Positions 27,025 to 36,802 of a DNA stretch of 64,000 nt are shown here, piece after piece. The stretch's first letter is position 1; each line of letters starts with the position of its first letter. The notes under the pieces are model-generated. The model made no database searches, had not been told where the DNA came from, and was given only the letters and a program-made list of their open reading frames with translations. Source of the stretch: Bog-159 sp035499555 (GTDB lineage Bacteria; Acidobacteriota; Terriglobia; Bryobacterales; Bryobacteraceae); contig DATJYO010000007.1 of NCBI GenBank assembly GCA_035499555.1, positions 122,795 through 186,794 of the forward strand, read 5' to 3'. The position numbers and the translations under genes are program-made.

Positions 27025-29333
27025 CAGAAGTCGTACTCGAGACGCGCGCTGCCGCTGCGCGGAGCGGCGACAGCGGTGCCGGAGAACAGGCCGGCAAAGT
27101 TAATGACGTTCAAACGGCCGGTCAGGTTTTCAATTGTTGCCTCGAGACGCAGCGTGCGTTTCTCGCGCCGCCACAGCTCGGCGCCGGTGCTGGCGTCCAG
27201 GGAGAAATTGGGACGCACACGCCCGGCGCTGAAATTCACCCGGTCGATGATCTGCCGGCCGTATTGCGCTGCGAGCGCGGCCAGATCCGCATCGCCGCTG
27301 ATTTCCACCGGCAGACCGCTGCCATATCCAGCCACCGCGGCCACCCACAGCCGCGGATGAACCTGGTAGCGGAGGCGGGCCCGCGCCGTGTTGCGCTGGT
27401 CCTGCGAAATCGGGAAAGCGCCGGTGACTCCCACTACCCCGGACGCATCGTCGCCCAGGAACAGGCCGCCGGCCACCGGCAATTGCGCGATGCCGATCAT
27501 GTTCGAATAACTCAGGAATCCCGCAAAACGGCCCCAGTGCGGCAGCGACAGTTTGACATCCACGCCGCGGATCCACGCGCTGGCGAAGGCGATGGGAAAG
27601 CTGATTCCGGTATTGAGGAAAACATCGTCGTCGGCGTAGTTGACGAAGGTGCGGCGATAGAAGCTGGCGTCCAGCCGCGCGGCGCCGGACAGCGCTTTGC
27701 TGAAACCGGTCTCGAAATAGTTGCCGCGCGAGGGCCGCAACGGAATCCGCAACACCAGGGGATTGATGGTGTCCACTGCGGGCGAGCTGGCCAGCAACAG
27801 GTTCTCCATGGCCGGCGTGATGAACACCCGGTCGTAGGAGAAACGCAGCACCATCCCCGCCTTGGGCCAATACCAGGCGGCGCCCAGCCGCGGGCTGACC
27901 GCCTGATCGTTCACCGCCAGCGAGTAGCGATCGAAGCGCAGGCCGGCGCTCAGGGTCAGGTTGCCCAGGCGCACCGCATCCTGGGCGAAGGCGGCCTGCT
28001 CGCGGTCCAGGCGGCGATCGAAGAAATTGAAATGCAGAGGCGTCCCGTCGTCGAAATACGAGGCGTCGGTAATCTGGTACTGCAAGGCCTCGGTCACCGG
28101 CGAATAGAAGGCATCCGCGCCGGCCTTCAGGTCATGCCGGCCCTCGTGCAGGGCCATGGTGCTGTTGAAATAGCCGCGCCGGAAACCGCGTTGCTGCGCG
28201 GCGATGACAGGCGTCGCCAGCAGATTCGACCGCAGGTTGGCGGACAGATCTTCCACCGATGCGCGCATGCTGAGCAGAAGCTGCGGCGAAAACTCGTGCG
28301 TCCAGGCGGCCTGGCCCAGGTCCTCGCGCGTGGTGCGATCCTGGCGCTGGCCCGCGGCTTCCTGCAGGTTCTCGTTCGGTACCTCGAAGGCTGCCTGCGT
28401 GCGCTGGACCGACAAGTGGATGCGGTCGGCATTCGATAGATCCTGATCGTAGATCGCGGCCGCGCCGTCCAGCGTTCCGGTGTTGGTGTAGTTTCCGAGC
28501 GCCGGCGGATCCAGGTAATGGTCGCTATGATCGCCCGACGCGCTGACCGTGACCGCGCTTCGCTTCCATCCGTAGACCGCCGAAAGGAACCCGGTGGCTT
28601 CGCCGAAACTGCCGCCCTCGGCCTGCGCCGATCCGTGCCAGCCGGGTTGCACGTCGCGGCTGGTGGTCACTTCCACCACGCCGCCCAGCTTGCGGCCGTA
28701 TTCGGCGGGGTAATCGCCGGTCAATACGCTCATGGACTCCACCGGACCGGTCTCCATATCCGGCGCGAAACCCGGCGCGCGGTTTTCTTCCATGGGCACC
28801 CCGTCCAGCACGAACAGCGTTTGATTCTCCGAGCCGCGCGGATGCAGGACGCCATTGCCTTCAAACAGCCATCCCGGCTGCCGATTCACCAGGTCCATCA
28901 AGCCGCGGCCGGGGATGGCGGACTGTTCTTCGTGAATCTGTCCCGCGCCGACGCCATAGGTCACGCCGGTACTGTGCGGATCGAGCAAAGTGGCCGCGTC
29001 GGTGACCACTACAGCCGTGGAGGCGGGCTGAATTTTCAGCACCACATGCAGCTCCACCGGCACGGAGGAGCGAATCTCCACCAGGTTCGAAGACGAGGTG
29101 AAACCGCTGTGCGCGGCGGTTACGCGGTACAAGCCCAAGGGCAGATGCTGGAAGACGAAGCGGCCCTGGACGTCGGTCTGGAAAGTCCGGCGGGTCTGGG
29201 ATACCTCGCTCGCCAGGGTTCCGGAAGCGGGCAAAGCCAGGCCGGCGGGATCGCGCACATCCAGGCGTAACTCGCCGGTATCGACCTGCGCATGCGCCGC
29301 CGCGCACACTACCAGAAGCAACCCGACCCGCAT
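27024..29333 (-). CDS. TonB-dependent receptor with carboxypeptidase-regulatory-like N-terminal domain
   Basis: A 769-residue outer-membrane protein: signal peptide (1-15), a CarboxypepD_reg-like beta-sandwich (about 18-100, RLDVRDPAGLALP and GLYRVTAAHSGF), a plug domain (about 110-230, including LFVLDGVPMEENRAPGF and VLTGDYPAEYGRKLGGVVEVTT), then a long beta-barrel with alternating strands. The C-terminal residue is Phe, after ARLEYD, which suits BAM recognition. Proteins of this type import glycans, metals or other large ligands; no specific substrate gene is adjacent. It is first in an operon with an exported LolA-like protein and a VWA protein. Confidence 0.92.
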   Translation of the reverse strand: MRVGLLLVVCAAAHAQVDTGELRLDVRDPAGLALPASGTLASEVSQTRRTFQTDVQGRFVFQHLPLGLYRVTAAHSGFTSSSNLVEIRSSVPVELHVVLKIQPASTAVVVTDAATLLDPHSTGVTYGVGAGQIHEEQSAIPGRGLMDLVNRQPGWLFEGNGVLHPRGSENQTLFVLDGVPMEENRAPGFAPDMETGPVESMSVLTGDYPAEYGRKLGGVVEVTTSRDVQPGWHGSAQAEGGSFGEATGFLSAVYGWKRSAVTVSASGDHSDHYLDPPALGNYTNTGTLDGAAAIYDQDLSNADRIHLSVQRTQAAFEVPNENLQEAAGQRQDRTTREDLGQAAWTHEFSPQLLLSMRASVEDLSANLRSNLLATPVIAAQQRGFRRGYFNSTMALHEGRHDLKAGADAFYSPVTEALQYQITDASYFDDGTPLHFNFFDRRLDREQAAFAQDAVRLGNLTLSAGLRFDRYSLAVNDQAVSPRLGAAWYWPKAGMVLRFSYDRVFITPAMENLLLASSPAVDTINPLVLRIPLRPSRGNYFETGFSKALSGAARLDASFYRRTFVNYADDDVFLNTGISFPIAFASAWIRGVDVKLSLPHWGRFAGFLSYSNMIGIAQLPVAGGLFLGDDASGVVGVTGAFPISQDQRNTARARLRYQVHPRLWVAAVAGYGSGLPVEISGDADLAALAAQYGRQIIDRVNFSAGRVRPNFSLDASTGAELWRREKRTLRLEATIENLTGRLNVINFAGLFSGTAVAAPRSGSARLEYDF

Positions 29334-29417
29334 GGTTCTTTCAGGTTAGCATTCGTGGGTGTAAGAGCGCCCGCAAGCGCGCAAGGCGCGGCCATTCGGC
29401 GATAACCTAGTAGTTAC

Positions 29418-32400
29418 GTGAACGACGCACACGGCGCGGTCCGCTTCGCCGCGATCATACCAGCCTATCGCCCCGATGAGCGGCTGCTGCAGCTTCTGGC
29501 GGACCTTTCCGACAGGCAGATACCGGCCATCGTGGTGGTGGATGACGGCAGCGGCCCGGCGTATCGCGAGATCTTCCGCCGCGCCGCGGCATTTCCCAAG
29601 GTACGGCTGGTGCGGCATGCGGTCAACCTGGGCAAAGGCGCGGCCCTCAAGTCGGGTTTCAATTACGCCCTCTGCGAGTTTCCCGATCTGCAGGGCGTCA
29701 TCACCGCGGACGCCGACGGGCAGCACCATGCCGAGGATGTGGAGCGAGTGGCCGCGAAGCTGGCGGCGCAACCGGACCGGCTGGTGCTGGGCACCCGCAC
29801 GTTTTCGGCGGACGTTCCGCTGCGCAGCCGCTTCGGCAATGTCCTGACGCGGGCCGTGATGCGCGCCCTGGTGGGCCAGAACGTCTCGGATACACAGACC
29901 GGACTGCGCGGCATTCCCGCCGCCTTGCTGCCGCAACTCATGCGCGCGGAAGCCAATGGCTACGACTTCGAGCTCGACATGCTCATCGCCGTGCGGCAGC
30001 AGGCCCTGCACATCGAAGAGATCCCCATCCGGACGATCTACGAGCCGGGCAACCGCACCTCGCATTTCAACCCGCTGATCGACTCGATGAAGATCTATTT
30101 CGTGCTGCTGCGCTTCAGCTCGGTGTCACTGCTGAGCGCGGCGCTCGACTCCCTGCTCTTCTACCTGGCCTATCGCCGGCTGGGCAACCTGGCCCTCTCG
30201 CAGGTGATCGGACGCGTGGTGTCGGTGGCATTCAACTACTCGATGGTGCGGCGGGCAGTCTTCTTCTCCCGATTGCGGCACGCTTCGGCTCTGCCCAAGT
30301 ATCTCCTGCTGGTGTGCCTGAGCGGATCGGCGTCGTACCTGGGCATCCAGTTTCTGAACTCGCGTTTTCACATCCAGGCGCTGGCGGCCAAGCTGTTTGT
30401 GGAGACCTTGCTCTTCTTCGCCAACTTCGCCATTCAGCGCGATTTCATTTTCGGCAAGAGCCCCCCGGTGGAAGGCGCGCAACCCGCCCGGCTATCGTGG
30501 GCCGAGCGGCTGCCCAAGTGGGTCCCGCAAGTGGTTTTGGGCGCCGCCGCGCTGGCGCTGCTGGGCATCACGATTCATGGCTTTCGCGCCACCGGATGGC
30601 TGCCTGACAACGGTTGGACGCCCGTCGGGCGGCGCCGGTTGTGGCATTACACCTGGATGGTCGGCGGCTGCAGCGCGGTCCTGGTGTGGCTGGCGCCGAG
30701 GGCCTTCGCGCCGTTAGTGATCGCCGTGACGCTCGCCGCCACCGGCATCGCCCTCGGGCCCGCGGCGCTACTGGCGCCGGCCGCTCTCCTGATTTCGTCC
30801 TGCGCCCTGGGGCTGATCCTGATGCGCCGCCGGCAGGACGCCTCCCCGGATGCGCAACTCTGCGGCACGCTGCTGGGCATGGCGGTGTATATCTTTCTGA
30901 TGAACTTCGCGGCGCGGCTGCCGGTGAATTATCCGGCGGCGTATGCCGCGGCGCTGGCCATCCCCATCCTGCTGGACCTGCGCGGCGTGGGGCGCCGCCT
31001 GCTCCAGTGGGGGCGCGCGCTGACCGTCGCGGCGCCGCGAACCCAGGTAGTGGCGTGCGCGCTGCTGGCATTCGTCCTGGGAATGCACTGGCTGATCGTG
31101 TTTCAGCCCGAGTCCGGCGCCGACGCGCTGGCCATGCACCTGGCCATCCCGCATAACATCGCACTGCATCATCTGATGACTTACACGCCGGATCGTATCT
31201 TCTGGTCCGTGATGCCCATGGGCGCCGACTGGTGTTACACCATCGTCTACCTGCTGGGCGGCGAGTTCGCGGCGCGGCTGCTGAACTTCGCCATGCTGCT
31301 GCTCCTGGAGGCCATGCTATACCAGGTGGCGCGCCGCTTCGTGACTCCCGCCGTCGCCTTCCTGATCCTGGCGCTGTTCGCCAGTACGTCTCTGGTCCAG
31401 TTGGTGACCGGATCGCTCATGGTGGAGAACCTGCTGGCGGCCATGGTGCTGGGAAGCGTACTGGCCATCTGGCGCTACGGAGACACCGCCGAATCGCCGT
31501 TTTTGTATGCCGCCGCCGTCCTGGGCGGTACGGCGCTTTCGGTGAAGCTCGGCGGACTGGCCTACCTGGCGGCGGCCCTGCCCGTGGCGATCGCGGAAGT
31601 CAACCGCCCGCGGAAAGGGCTGAGTCCGCGGCCGGCCTTGGCCGCCGCGATCGCGATCGTCCTGCTGCTGGCCGCGGCTCTGCCGCCCTACCTCATCGCC
31701 TGGCACATGACCGGCGACCCGGTGTTCCCGTTTCTCAATCAGAAGTTCCCCTCGCCGCTGGTGGATCGCACCGTTAGCTTCAACGACTACCGCTTCAAGC
31801 AGCCGTTGACCTGGCACACGCTCTACGATCTGACGTTTCTCTCCAGCCGATTCTACGAAGGGCGGCCCGGCTCTCTGGGCTTTCAGGATCTGCTGCTGGC
31901 GCCGGTTGGATTCCTGGCGCTCTTCTTCGTCCGCAAGCGGCCGGCCCGCAGCGCCGCCTGGGTGTCGCTGGCAGGCGCTGCGATCGTGCTCGGGTTTCTG
32001 CCGAACGCCCGCTACTTATACCCGTCGATGCCCTTGTTACTGGTTCCTCTAGCCGCCCTATTAGGCTGGCTCACACCGGGTAACTTGCGCCGCATCTTAG
32101 TTACCGCGGCCGTAGCTTGCGTAATTCTGAATGCCTGGTATCTGCCGTCCTCGAATTACGGCCACGGCGACTTCTACGAGCAGGCGCCCTTCTCCGCCGC
32201 CACCCGCCAGGCCTACATCCACCGCTGCGCACCCATGCGCGAGATCGGGCAATACATGAACCGCCAACACCCCGGCGATCCGATATTGCTGACCAACAGT
32301 TCGGAGCTGGCGGCATTCGATGCGCAGGCATATTCGACCGGGTGGCATCAGTTCAACGTGTTCCGGCGGCTGCGCGCGGCGCACAGTCCGCAGGAGATAG

Positions 32401-32975
32401 CCGCCATCCTGGACGGTTGGAACATACATTATGTAGCGGCGCCCAAGCCGGGCGTCGGCGCGCGTATCGAGCCGCGGGCGCTGGACGATCTGATCCAGCA
32501 CTGCGGCACGCCCGAGTATCAGACCACCTCGTTCTACCTGGCCCGGCTGGAAAAAGGATGCCGCGCGCCCGGACCCCGCCAACCGCTCCTGGTGTCCCCG
32601 GGATACTACGACGACTTCGACCCGGCCATTGCCTACCGCGGCGGATGGGAACAGGACCAAGTCTGGCCGCAGACCTTCGCCCACACGCTGACTTACACCG
32701 ACGTGCCCGGCTCCGAGGTGCGCTTCGCCTTTCAAGGCGACGTGTTGAATTATGTCTGCACCAAGGCGTCCAACCGCGGTATGGCCGGAATTACTATCGA
32801 TGGCGTGCGCCAGGCCACCGTGGATCTGTATTCGCCGGTCACCCAGTGGCAATCGAGCGTGATCCTGCGAGACCTGGGACGCCGCCCCCATTTGGCCGTG
32901 ATTACCGTGCTTCCGGATCGCAACCCGCGCAGCTCCGGCCGCTTTGTGGACGTGGATGCGTTCGTGGTGGAATAG
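29418..32975 (+). CDS. Fusion protein: GT2 glycosyltransferase, GtrA-like domain, polytopic membrane region and soluble tail
   Basis: An 1185-residue protein with GTG start. Residues 1-225 are a DPM1/ArnC-like GT2 domain: AAIIPAYRPD, VVVDDGS (39-45), DADGQH (98-103), and the later SDTQTGLRGI. Residues about 230-345 are a GtrA-like four-helix membrane unit (LSAALDSLLFYLAYRRLG, RVVSVAFNYSMVRRAVF, FVETLLFFANFAIQRDFIF). Residues about 365-880 have many hydrophobic helices, including a GADALAMHLAIPHNIALHH segment, like GT-C or PMT-type transferases. The last 300 residues look soluble and beta-rich. The likely job is to make polyprenyl-phosphate sugar, flip it and transfer it. That is inferred from domain order. 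The neighbour at 32982 is another polytopic protein. Confidence 0.85.
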   Translation: MNDAHGAVRFAAIIPAYRPDERLLQLLADLSDRQIPAIVVVDDGSGPAYREIFRRAAAFPKVRLVRHAVNLGKGAALKSGFNYALCEFPDLQGVITADADGQHHAEDVERVAAKLAAQPDRLVLGTRTFSADVPLRSRFGNVLTRAVMRALVGQNVSDTQTGLRGIPAALLPQLMRAEANGYDFELDMLIAVRQQALHIEEIPIRTIYEPGNRTSHFNPLIDSMKIYFVLLRFSSVSLLSAALDSLLFYLAYRRLGNLALSQVIGRVVSVAFNYSMVRRAVFFSRLRHASALPKYLLLVCLSGSASYLGIQFLNSRFHIQALAAKLFVETLLFFANFAIQRDFIFGKSPPVEGAQPARLSWAERLPKWVPQVVLGAAALALLGITIHGFRATGWLPDNGWTPVGRRRLWHYTWMVGGCSAVLVWLAPRAFAPLVIAVTLAATGIALGPAALLAPAALLISSCALGLILMRRRQDASPDAQLCGTLLGMAVYIFLMNFAARLPVNYPAAYAAALAIPILLDLRGVGRRLLQWGRALTVAAPRTQVVACALLAFVLGMHWLIVFQPESGADALAMHLAIPHNIALHHLMTYTPDRIFWSVMPMGADWCYTIVYLLGGEFAARLLNFAMLLLLEAMLYQVARRFVTPAVAFLILALFASTSLVQLVTGSLMVENLLAAMVLGSVLAIWRYGDTAESPFLYAAAVLGGTALSVKLGGLAYLAAALPVAIAEVNRPRKGLSPRPALAAAIAIVLLLAAALPPYLIAWHMTGDPVFPFLNQKFPSPLVDRTVSFNDYRFKQPLTWHTLYDLTFLSSRFYEGRPGSLGFQDLLLAPVGFLALFFVRKRPARSAAWVSLAGAAIVLGFLPNARYLYPSMPLLLVPLAALLGWLTPGNLRRILVTAAVACVILNAWYLPSSNYGHGDFYEQAPFSAATRQAYIHRCAPMREIGQYMNRQHPGDPILLTNSSELAAFDAQAYSTGWHQFNVFRRLRAAHSPQEIAAILDGWNIHYVAAPKPGVGARIEPRALDDLIQHCGTPEYQTTSFYLARLEKGCRAPGPRQPLLVSPGYYDDFDPAIAYRGGWEQDQVWPQTFAHTLTYTDVPGSEVRFAFQGDVLNYVCTKASNRGMAGITIDGVRQATVDLYSPVTQWQSSVILRDLGRRPHLAVITVLPDRNPRSSGRFVDVDAFVVE

Positions 32976-32981
32976 TCCTTC

Positions 32982-34427
32982 ATGATTCCGGCCAGATACA
33001 GCAGAATCGCGGCTTACACCGCCGGGCTGGCGTTGTTCGCCTGGTTTGCGTACCTGATTCGCGGCGGACTCACTTCCTGGTTCGACAACGACGATCTGAT
33101 GAACCTGCATTATTACTGGTCGCGGCCGTGGCCGGCGCTGCTGAAGGCGAACCTGTGCTTCTGGTCGAGCTATTACCGCCCCGGCGGCGGCCTGTTTTAC
33201 CGGGTGATTTTCGCCATCTGGGGTTTTCATCCGCTGCCCTTCCACATCGCCTCGTTTATTCTTCTGTGCCTGGATTTCGCGCTGCTGGCAGTCGTGGTGT
33301 ACCGGCTCACCGGATCGCGTTGGGGAACGCTGTTGGCTCTGCTGGTGCTGGGCATACACCCGGCATTCGTGGATGCGTACTTATCGACAGGCACCATTTA
33401 CGACGTTCTGGCGTACGCTTTCTTCTGGGCCGCGTTCGCCTGGTATGTCCGCCAACGCCAGGCCGGACGCCTGCCGGGCGCCGCCGCTACCGTGCTGCTT
33501 CTCTGCCTTTTCGCCGCGGCGCTCGACTCCAAAGAGATCGCCGTCTTATGGCCGGTGGCGGTGGCGCTCTACGAGGTAGTCTGGCATCCGCCCGCGGATT
33601 GGAAACCGGCCGGGCTTTGGCGCTGGATCCGCCGCGAGGGCCGCCTGGCCGCCATCGGCGCGATCTTCGATCTCGCCTTCATCATCGGCAAGCGCTACGG
33701 ACCCGACTCTCTGTGGCAGGTGGAGGCTTACCGCCCGCATTACTCGCTGGGAGCTTACATCGGGTCGCTGTCGTCTTATCTGCATGAGTTCGTCGATCGG
33801 CTGGATCTGAAGCCGCTGCAGATGGTGGCGCTGATCGTCGCCATGGCGGTGGTTGCGGCGGTCAGCCGGCGGCGGTGTCTCATCTGGTCGGTGGGATTCA
33901 TCCTGGCCGGTATTCTGCCCTTGGCGTTCATTCCCGGACGCGGCGGTTTCGCGTATCTGGTTCCCGCAGTGGGTTGGGCAGTATATGTGGCGGGTCTAGG
34001 CGATTGGCTGCTCGAACTGGCGACCGGCAAATACGCCTGGGTACGCGCCGCGGCACAGATATTGATCCTGGCCGTCCTCGCCCGCCAACTGTCAGGTTGG
34101 CAGCGACGTGTGATCGGCGAGCACACCGCGGCGGCGCACAACATGCAGCACCGGTTTCTGCGTTATGAACAGCAGATCCGCGCGCTGATACCGGCGCCCG
34201 CCAAAGGGGCACGCATCCTTCTGCTCACCGACGCCGACGGATATCATGACTGGGACGTCTATTTCCTGATTCGCCTGATGTACGGCGATCCGCAGCTCCA
34301 GGCCGAGCGCATGACGGTCTGGCGGGAGAACCATGTGCAGGTCGATCCGCGCAAGTATCCATATGTGCTGGATTACGCCAACGGCGCGTTTAACTTAGTA
34401 AGTCCAGTTAGCGGACCGCCATCGTGA
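32982..34427 (+). CDS. Polytopic membrane protein, GT-C-like
   Basis: A 481-residue protein with about ten hydrophobic segments (for example 8-27, 85-108, 110-128, 135-150). The first periplasmic loop carries FDNDDLMNLHYY, reminiscent of the acidic DD motif at the start of GT-C transferases such as the arabinosyl/mannosyltransferases. A soluble C-terminal part (about 400-481) follows. The gene starts six bases after the large fusion gene, so the pair is an operon and the proteins may act on the same lipid-linked sugar. Its 3' end overlaps the convergent PQQ-type gene by 20 bases. Activity has not been shown by motif alone. Confidence 0.75.
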   Translation: MIPARYSRIAAYTAGLALFAWFAYLIRGGLTSWFDNDDLMNLHYYWSRPWPALLKANLCFWSSYYRPGGGLFYRVIFAIWGFHPLPFHIASFILLCLDFALLAVVVYRLTGSRWGTLLALLVLGIHPAFVDAYLSTGTIYDVLAYAFFWAAFAWYVRQRQAGRLPGAAATVLLLCLFAAALDSKEIAVLWPVAVALYEVVWHPPADWKPAGLWRWIRREGRLAAIGAIFDLAFIIGKRYGPDSLWQVEAYRPHYSLGAYIGSLSSYLHEFVDRLDLKPLQMVALIVAMAVVAAVSRRRCLIWSVGFILAGILPLAFIPGRGGFAYLVPAVGWAVYVAGLGDWLLELATGKYAWVRAAAQILILAVLARQLSGWQRRVIGEHTAAAHNMQHRFLRYEQQIRALIPAPAKGARILLLTDADGYHDWDVYFLIRLMYGDPQLQAERMTVWRENHVQVDPRKYPYVLDYANGAFNLVSPVSGPPS

Positions 34428-36693
34428 CCGTGCCCAGCCCCGGGATTCCTCCCGCGCTGATGGTAACCGGCACCGCATTGCCCGGCGTGACGCTGTCGGG
34501 CACTACCACGTTGATCTGCATGGCGCCGGCGACAAATCCGGGAGCGGCGCCCTGATAACTGACCGTGGCTGCCTGGCCGCCGATGGTCACGCTGACGGGC
34601 GCCGCCGACAAGGGCATGTCATGCGACGGGATAACCAAACCGTCGGGCACTGCGGGATTCAGCGCACCCGTGCCCGTTGCATAGATGGCCACCGCGGACC
34701 CGCGGGCCGCGGGCCGCGATGCGGAATTGACAGAATAGTCGCCGTTCAGAATGGCGCCCTGCCCCGACGAATCCAGCGCGAAGATCGCGGGGGCAGCGGC
34801 GCTGACCGGCAGCGTAACAGTGAAACGCGTGGTGTCCGCTCTGGTCAGGATCATCTGGACCGTCGACTTGCCGGCCACCGAGAACGGCACTACGGCATTG
34901 ATCTGTCCCTGCGCCGCGTACAGCAGGGGCGCCGCCACGCCGTCGAAAGTGACCGTGTAGCCCTGCAGGCTGGTAGTTACCTTTCCCGTGGCGTCCACCA
35001 CCAGGTTCGCGGGCGTTGAGGGTCCGATGTCCACGCCAAACAAGGTAACCAGTTCGCCGGGCGCCACCGCCGCGCTGCTGAAGCTCGCGGCATTGACCAC
35101 CGCCTGCACCCCGGCCACCGGCAGCAGGCCGTAGACCACCACCTGGCCGGAATCCGTGGGCACGTATACCCGCCCGTTGACTACCGTGGGGTTAGCGAAC
35201 TTCGTAAAGTTCCCCAGCGCGTCGCGATCCGCCACCATGTCGCTGTCCCACAATTCCTGGCTCACGTTCAGCGCGTTGAAAGCGCGCAAGGCCCCCGGCC
35301 CCGGAAATGGCGTCGAGCTGAGCGTGGTGGCCCAGAAGATGCCGCTGCCGGGTACGAAATTGTTGGATGTGACGGTCATGCCGGCGAAGGGCAGCACGTT
35401 CAAGGCTGCCGTGTTGGTAGCCAGCGGCGTGGTATTGAAGACGCCGTTCTGCATTTGAAACTCCCGCAGCACCCGGTCATCGCCCCAGACGTAGTAAACC
35501 GGCCCGTCCGGACGGTTCCACAGCGCCGAATTGAAGATCGCGAACTCGCCATTGGGAACGGCTAGAAAGGCTTGCAGGACGCCTTCATCGGAGTCCACCT
35601 GATGACCCATATTCGTGCGATCGGTAACCACCACCAGACCGGCCTTTCCGCCGGCCACCACGAGATTCGTTCCGGGAATCAGTATGGGGCCGTTCGAACC
35701 GAAATCCTGGTCGTCGTCGGTCCACTGGGCGAACTCCGCGGGTGTCAGCCAGTCCGCCACATCCAGCGCCGGCGTCAGGCGCAGGACGGTCTCGCCCCAC
35801 GACAGCACGCCGTCGTAGTTGCCGTTGCCCGTCGCACAATATACGCTGCCGTCCGTATCGGCCGCCAGGCCCCGTCCGCCTTGCCAGATGGAGGAACCGG
35901 CCGCGGAGGGCGTGGTATTGAAGACCGCGGTCTGCTGCAGGTTGGAGGCATTGTAGGCCACGATCCAGCCGTGCCACGGCGCGTAATCGCCGTGGGATCC
36001 GAACCCGATGTAGACCGTGCCGTTGGCCAGCAGGAGTCCGGGCCGCTGCAGGTGGCTGGAGGCGATCAGCGGCAGGACGCCGTCGACGGCATCCCCCGAC
36101 CCGCCCCAACCGGTGCCCGAAACGCTGGCCGCGATCGGCACCGGACCGTTCAATTTCTCGCTGCCATCCGTGAGATCCAGGGCGTGCAGTACAAAGGTAT
36201 CGTTGCCATCGACTATGGTGTCGGCGACCACATAGATCGTATTGCCGGCGCGGTCGATCACCGGTGTACCCAGGATTCCGACTTCGTGCAGGATGTCGTC
36301 GTATGGGTCAAACCCCGGCACGCTGTAGCTGTTGGGATCGATCGCCACACCCAGGTTGACGTGCCACAGCGCCGTAGTTCCCGCGGCCGCGTCGGCATCG
36401 AAGGCGTAGACGCTGTTGTGCATCGTGGCCACGTACAGCACGTTGCGCGTGCCTTTTCCCGGCATGTTCATAGCGTGCAGGTAGAGCGGCTGCGCGTAAA
36501 CCTGGCCGTCCACTGTGTAGCTGTAGAGCTTGCCGAACTGCGCGGGATTCACGTTGTTGGTGTTGAGAATGCCCTCGTTCAGGTTCTCGCTGGTGCGGTA
36601 GTTGTCGTAGTTGGCGGTGGGAACATCGATTTGTGCGTTGGCTGCCCCGCCCCAAGCCAGTAGGATTGCCACTGCGGATAGTCGGATAGTCAT
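34408..36693 (-). CDS. Exported PQQ-like beta-propeller with Solibacter-type C-terminal domain
   Basis: A 761-residue exported protein with a signal peptide (about 6-21, cleaved near ANA-QI). Residues about 25-530 are PQQ/quinoprotein-like blades, with repeats such as GTRNVLYVATMHNSVYAFDADA and the NGTVYIGFGSHGDYAPWHGWI segment. Residues about 535-761 match the domain known as the Solibacter uncharacterised C-terminal domain (TIGR03437): NAASFSSAAVAPGELVTLFG, IFALDSSGQGAILNGDYSVN and AVAIYATGTGALNPAVPDG. The latter gives strong taxonomic information. No substrate is known. ATG 36693 is preferred; TTG 36702 is possible. Confidence 0.88.
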   Translation of the reverse strand: MTIRLSAVAILLAWGGAANAQIDVPTANYDNYRTSENLNEGILNTNNVNPAQFGKLYSYTVDGQVYAQPLYLHAMNMPGKGTRNVLYVATMHNSVYAFDADAAAGTTALWHVNLGVAIDPNSYSVPGFDPYDDILHEVGILGTPVIDRAGNTIYVVADTIVDGNDTFVLHALDLTDGSEKLNGPVPIAASVSGTGWGGSGDAVDGVLPLIASSHLQRPGLLLANGTVYIGFGSHGDYAPWHGWIVAYNASNLQQTAVFNTTPSAAGSSIWQGGRGLAADTDGSVYCATGNGNYDGVLSWGETVLRLTPALDVADWLTPAEFAQWTDDDQDFGSNGPILIPGTNLVVAGGKAGLVVVTDRTNMGHQVDSDEGVLQAFLAVPNGEFAIFNSALWNRPDGPVYYVWGDDRVLREFQMQNGVFNTTPLATNTAALNVLPFAGMTVTSNNFVPGSGIFWATTLSSTPFPGPGALRAFNALNVSQELWDSDMVADRDALGNFTKFANPTVVNGRVYVPTDSGQVVVYGLLPVAGVQAVVNAASFSSAAVAPGELVTLFGVDIGPSTPANLVVDATGKVTTSLQGYTVTFDGVAAPLLYAAQGQINAVVPFSVAGKSTVQMILTRADTTRFTVTLPVSAAAPAIFALDSSGQGAILNGDYSVNSASRPAARGSAVAIYATGTGALNPAVPDGLVIPSHDMPLSAAPVSVTIGGQAATVSYQGAAPGFVAGAMQINVVVPDSVTPGNAVPVTISAGGIPGLGTVTMAVR

Positions 36694-36802
36694 GAGCTTC
36701 AAACCTGTTAACGACGAACAATGGTCTCAAAAGGCTACACCCCGGCTCCACGGGGAATTCTCCGGGCCGCGGGTTACGGTATACTTCCCCGAAGGAGGCC
36801 AG

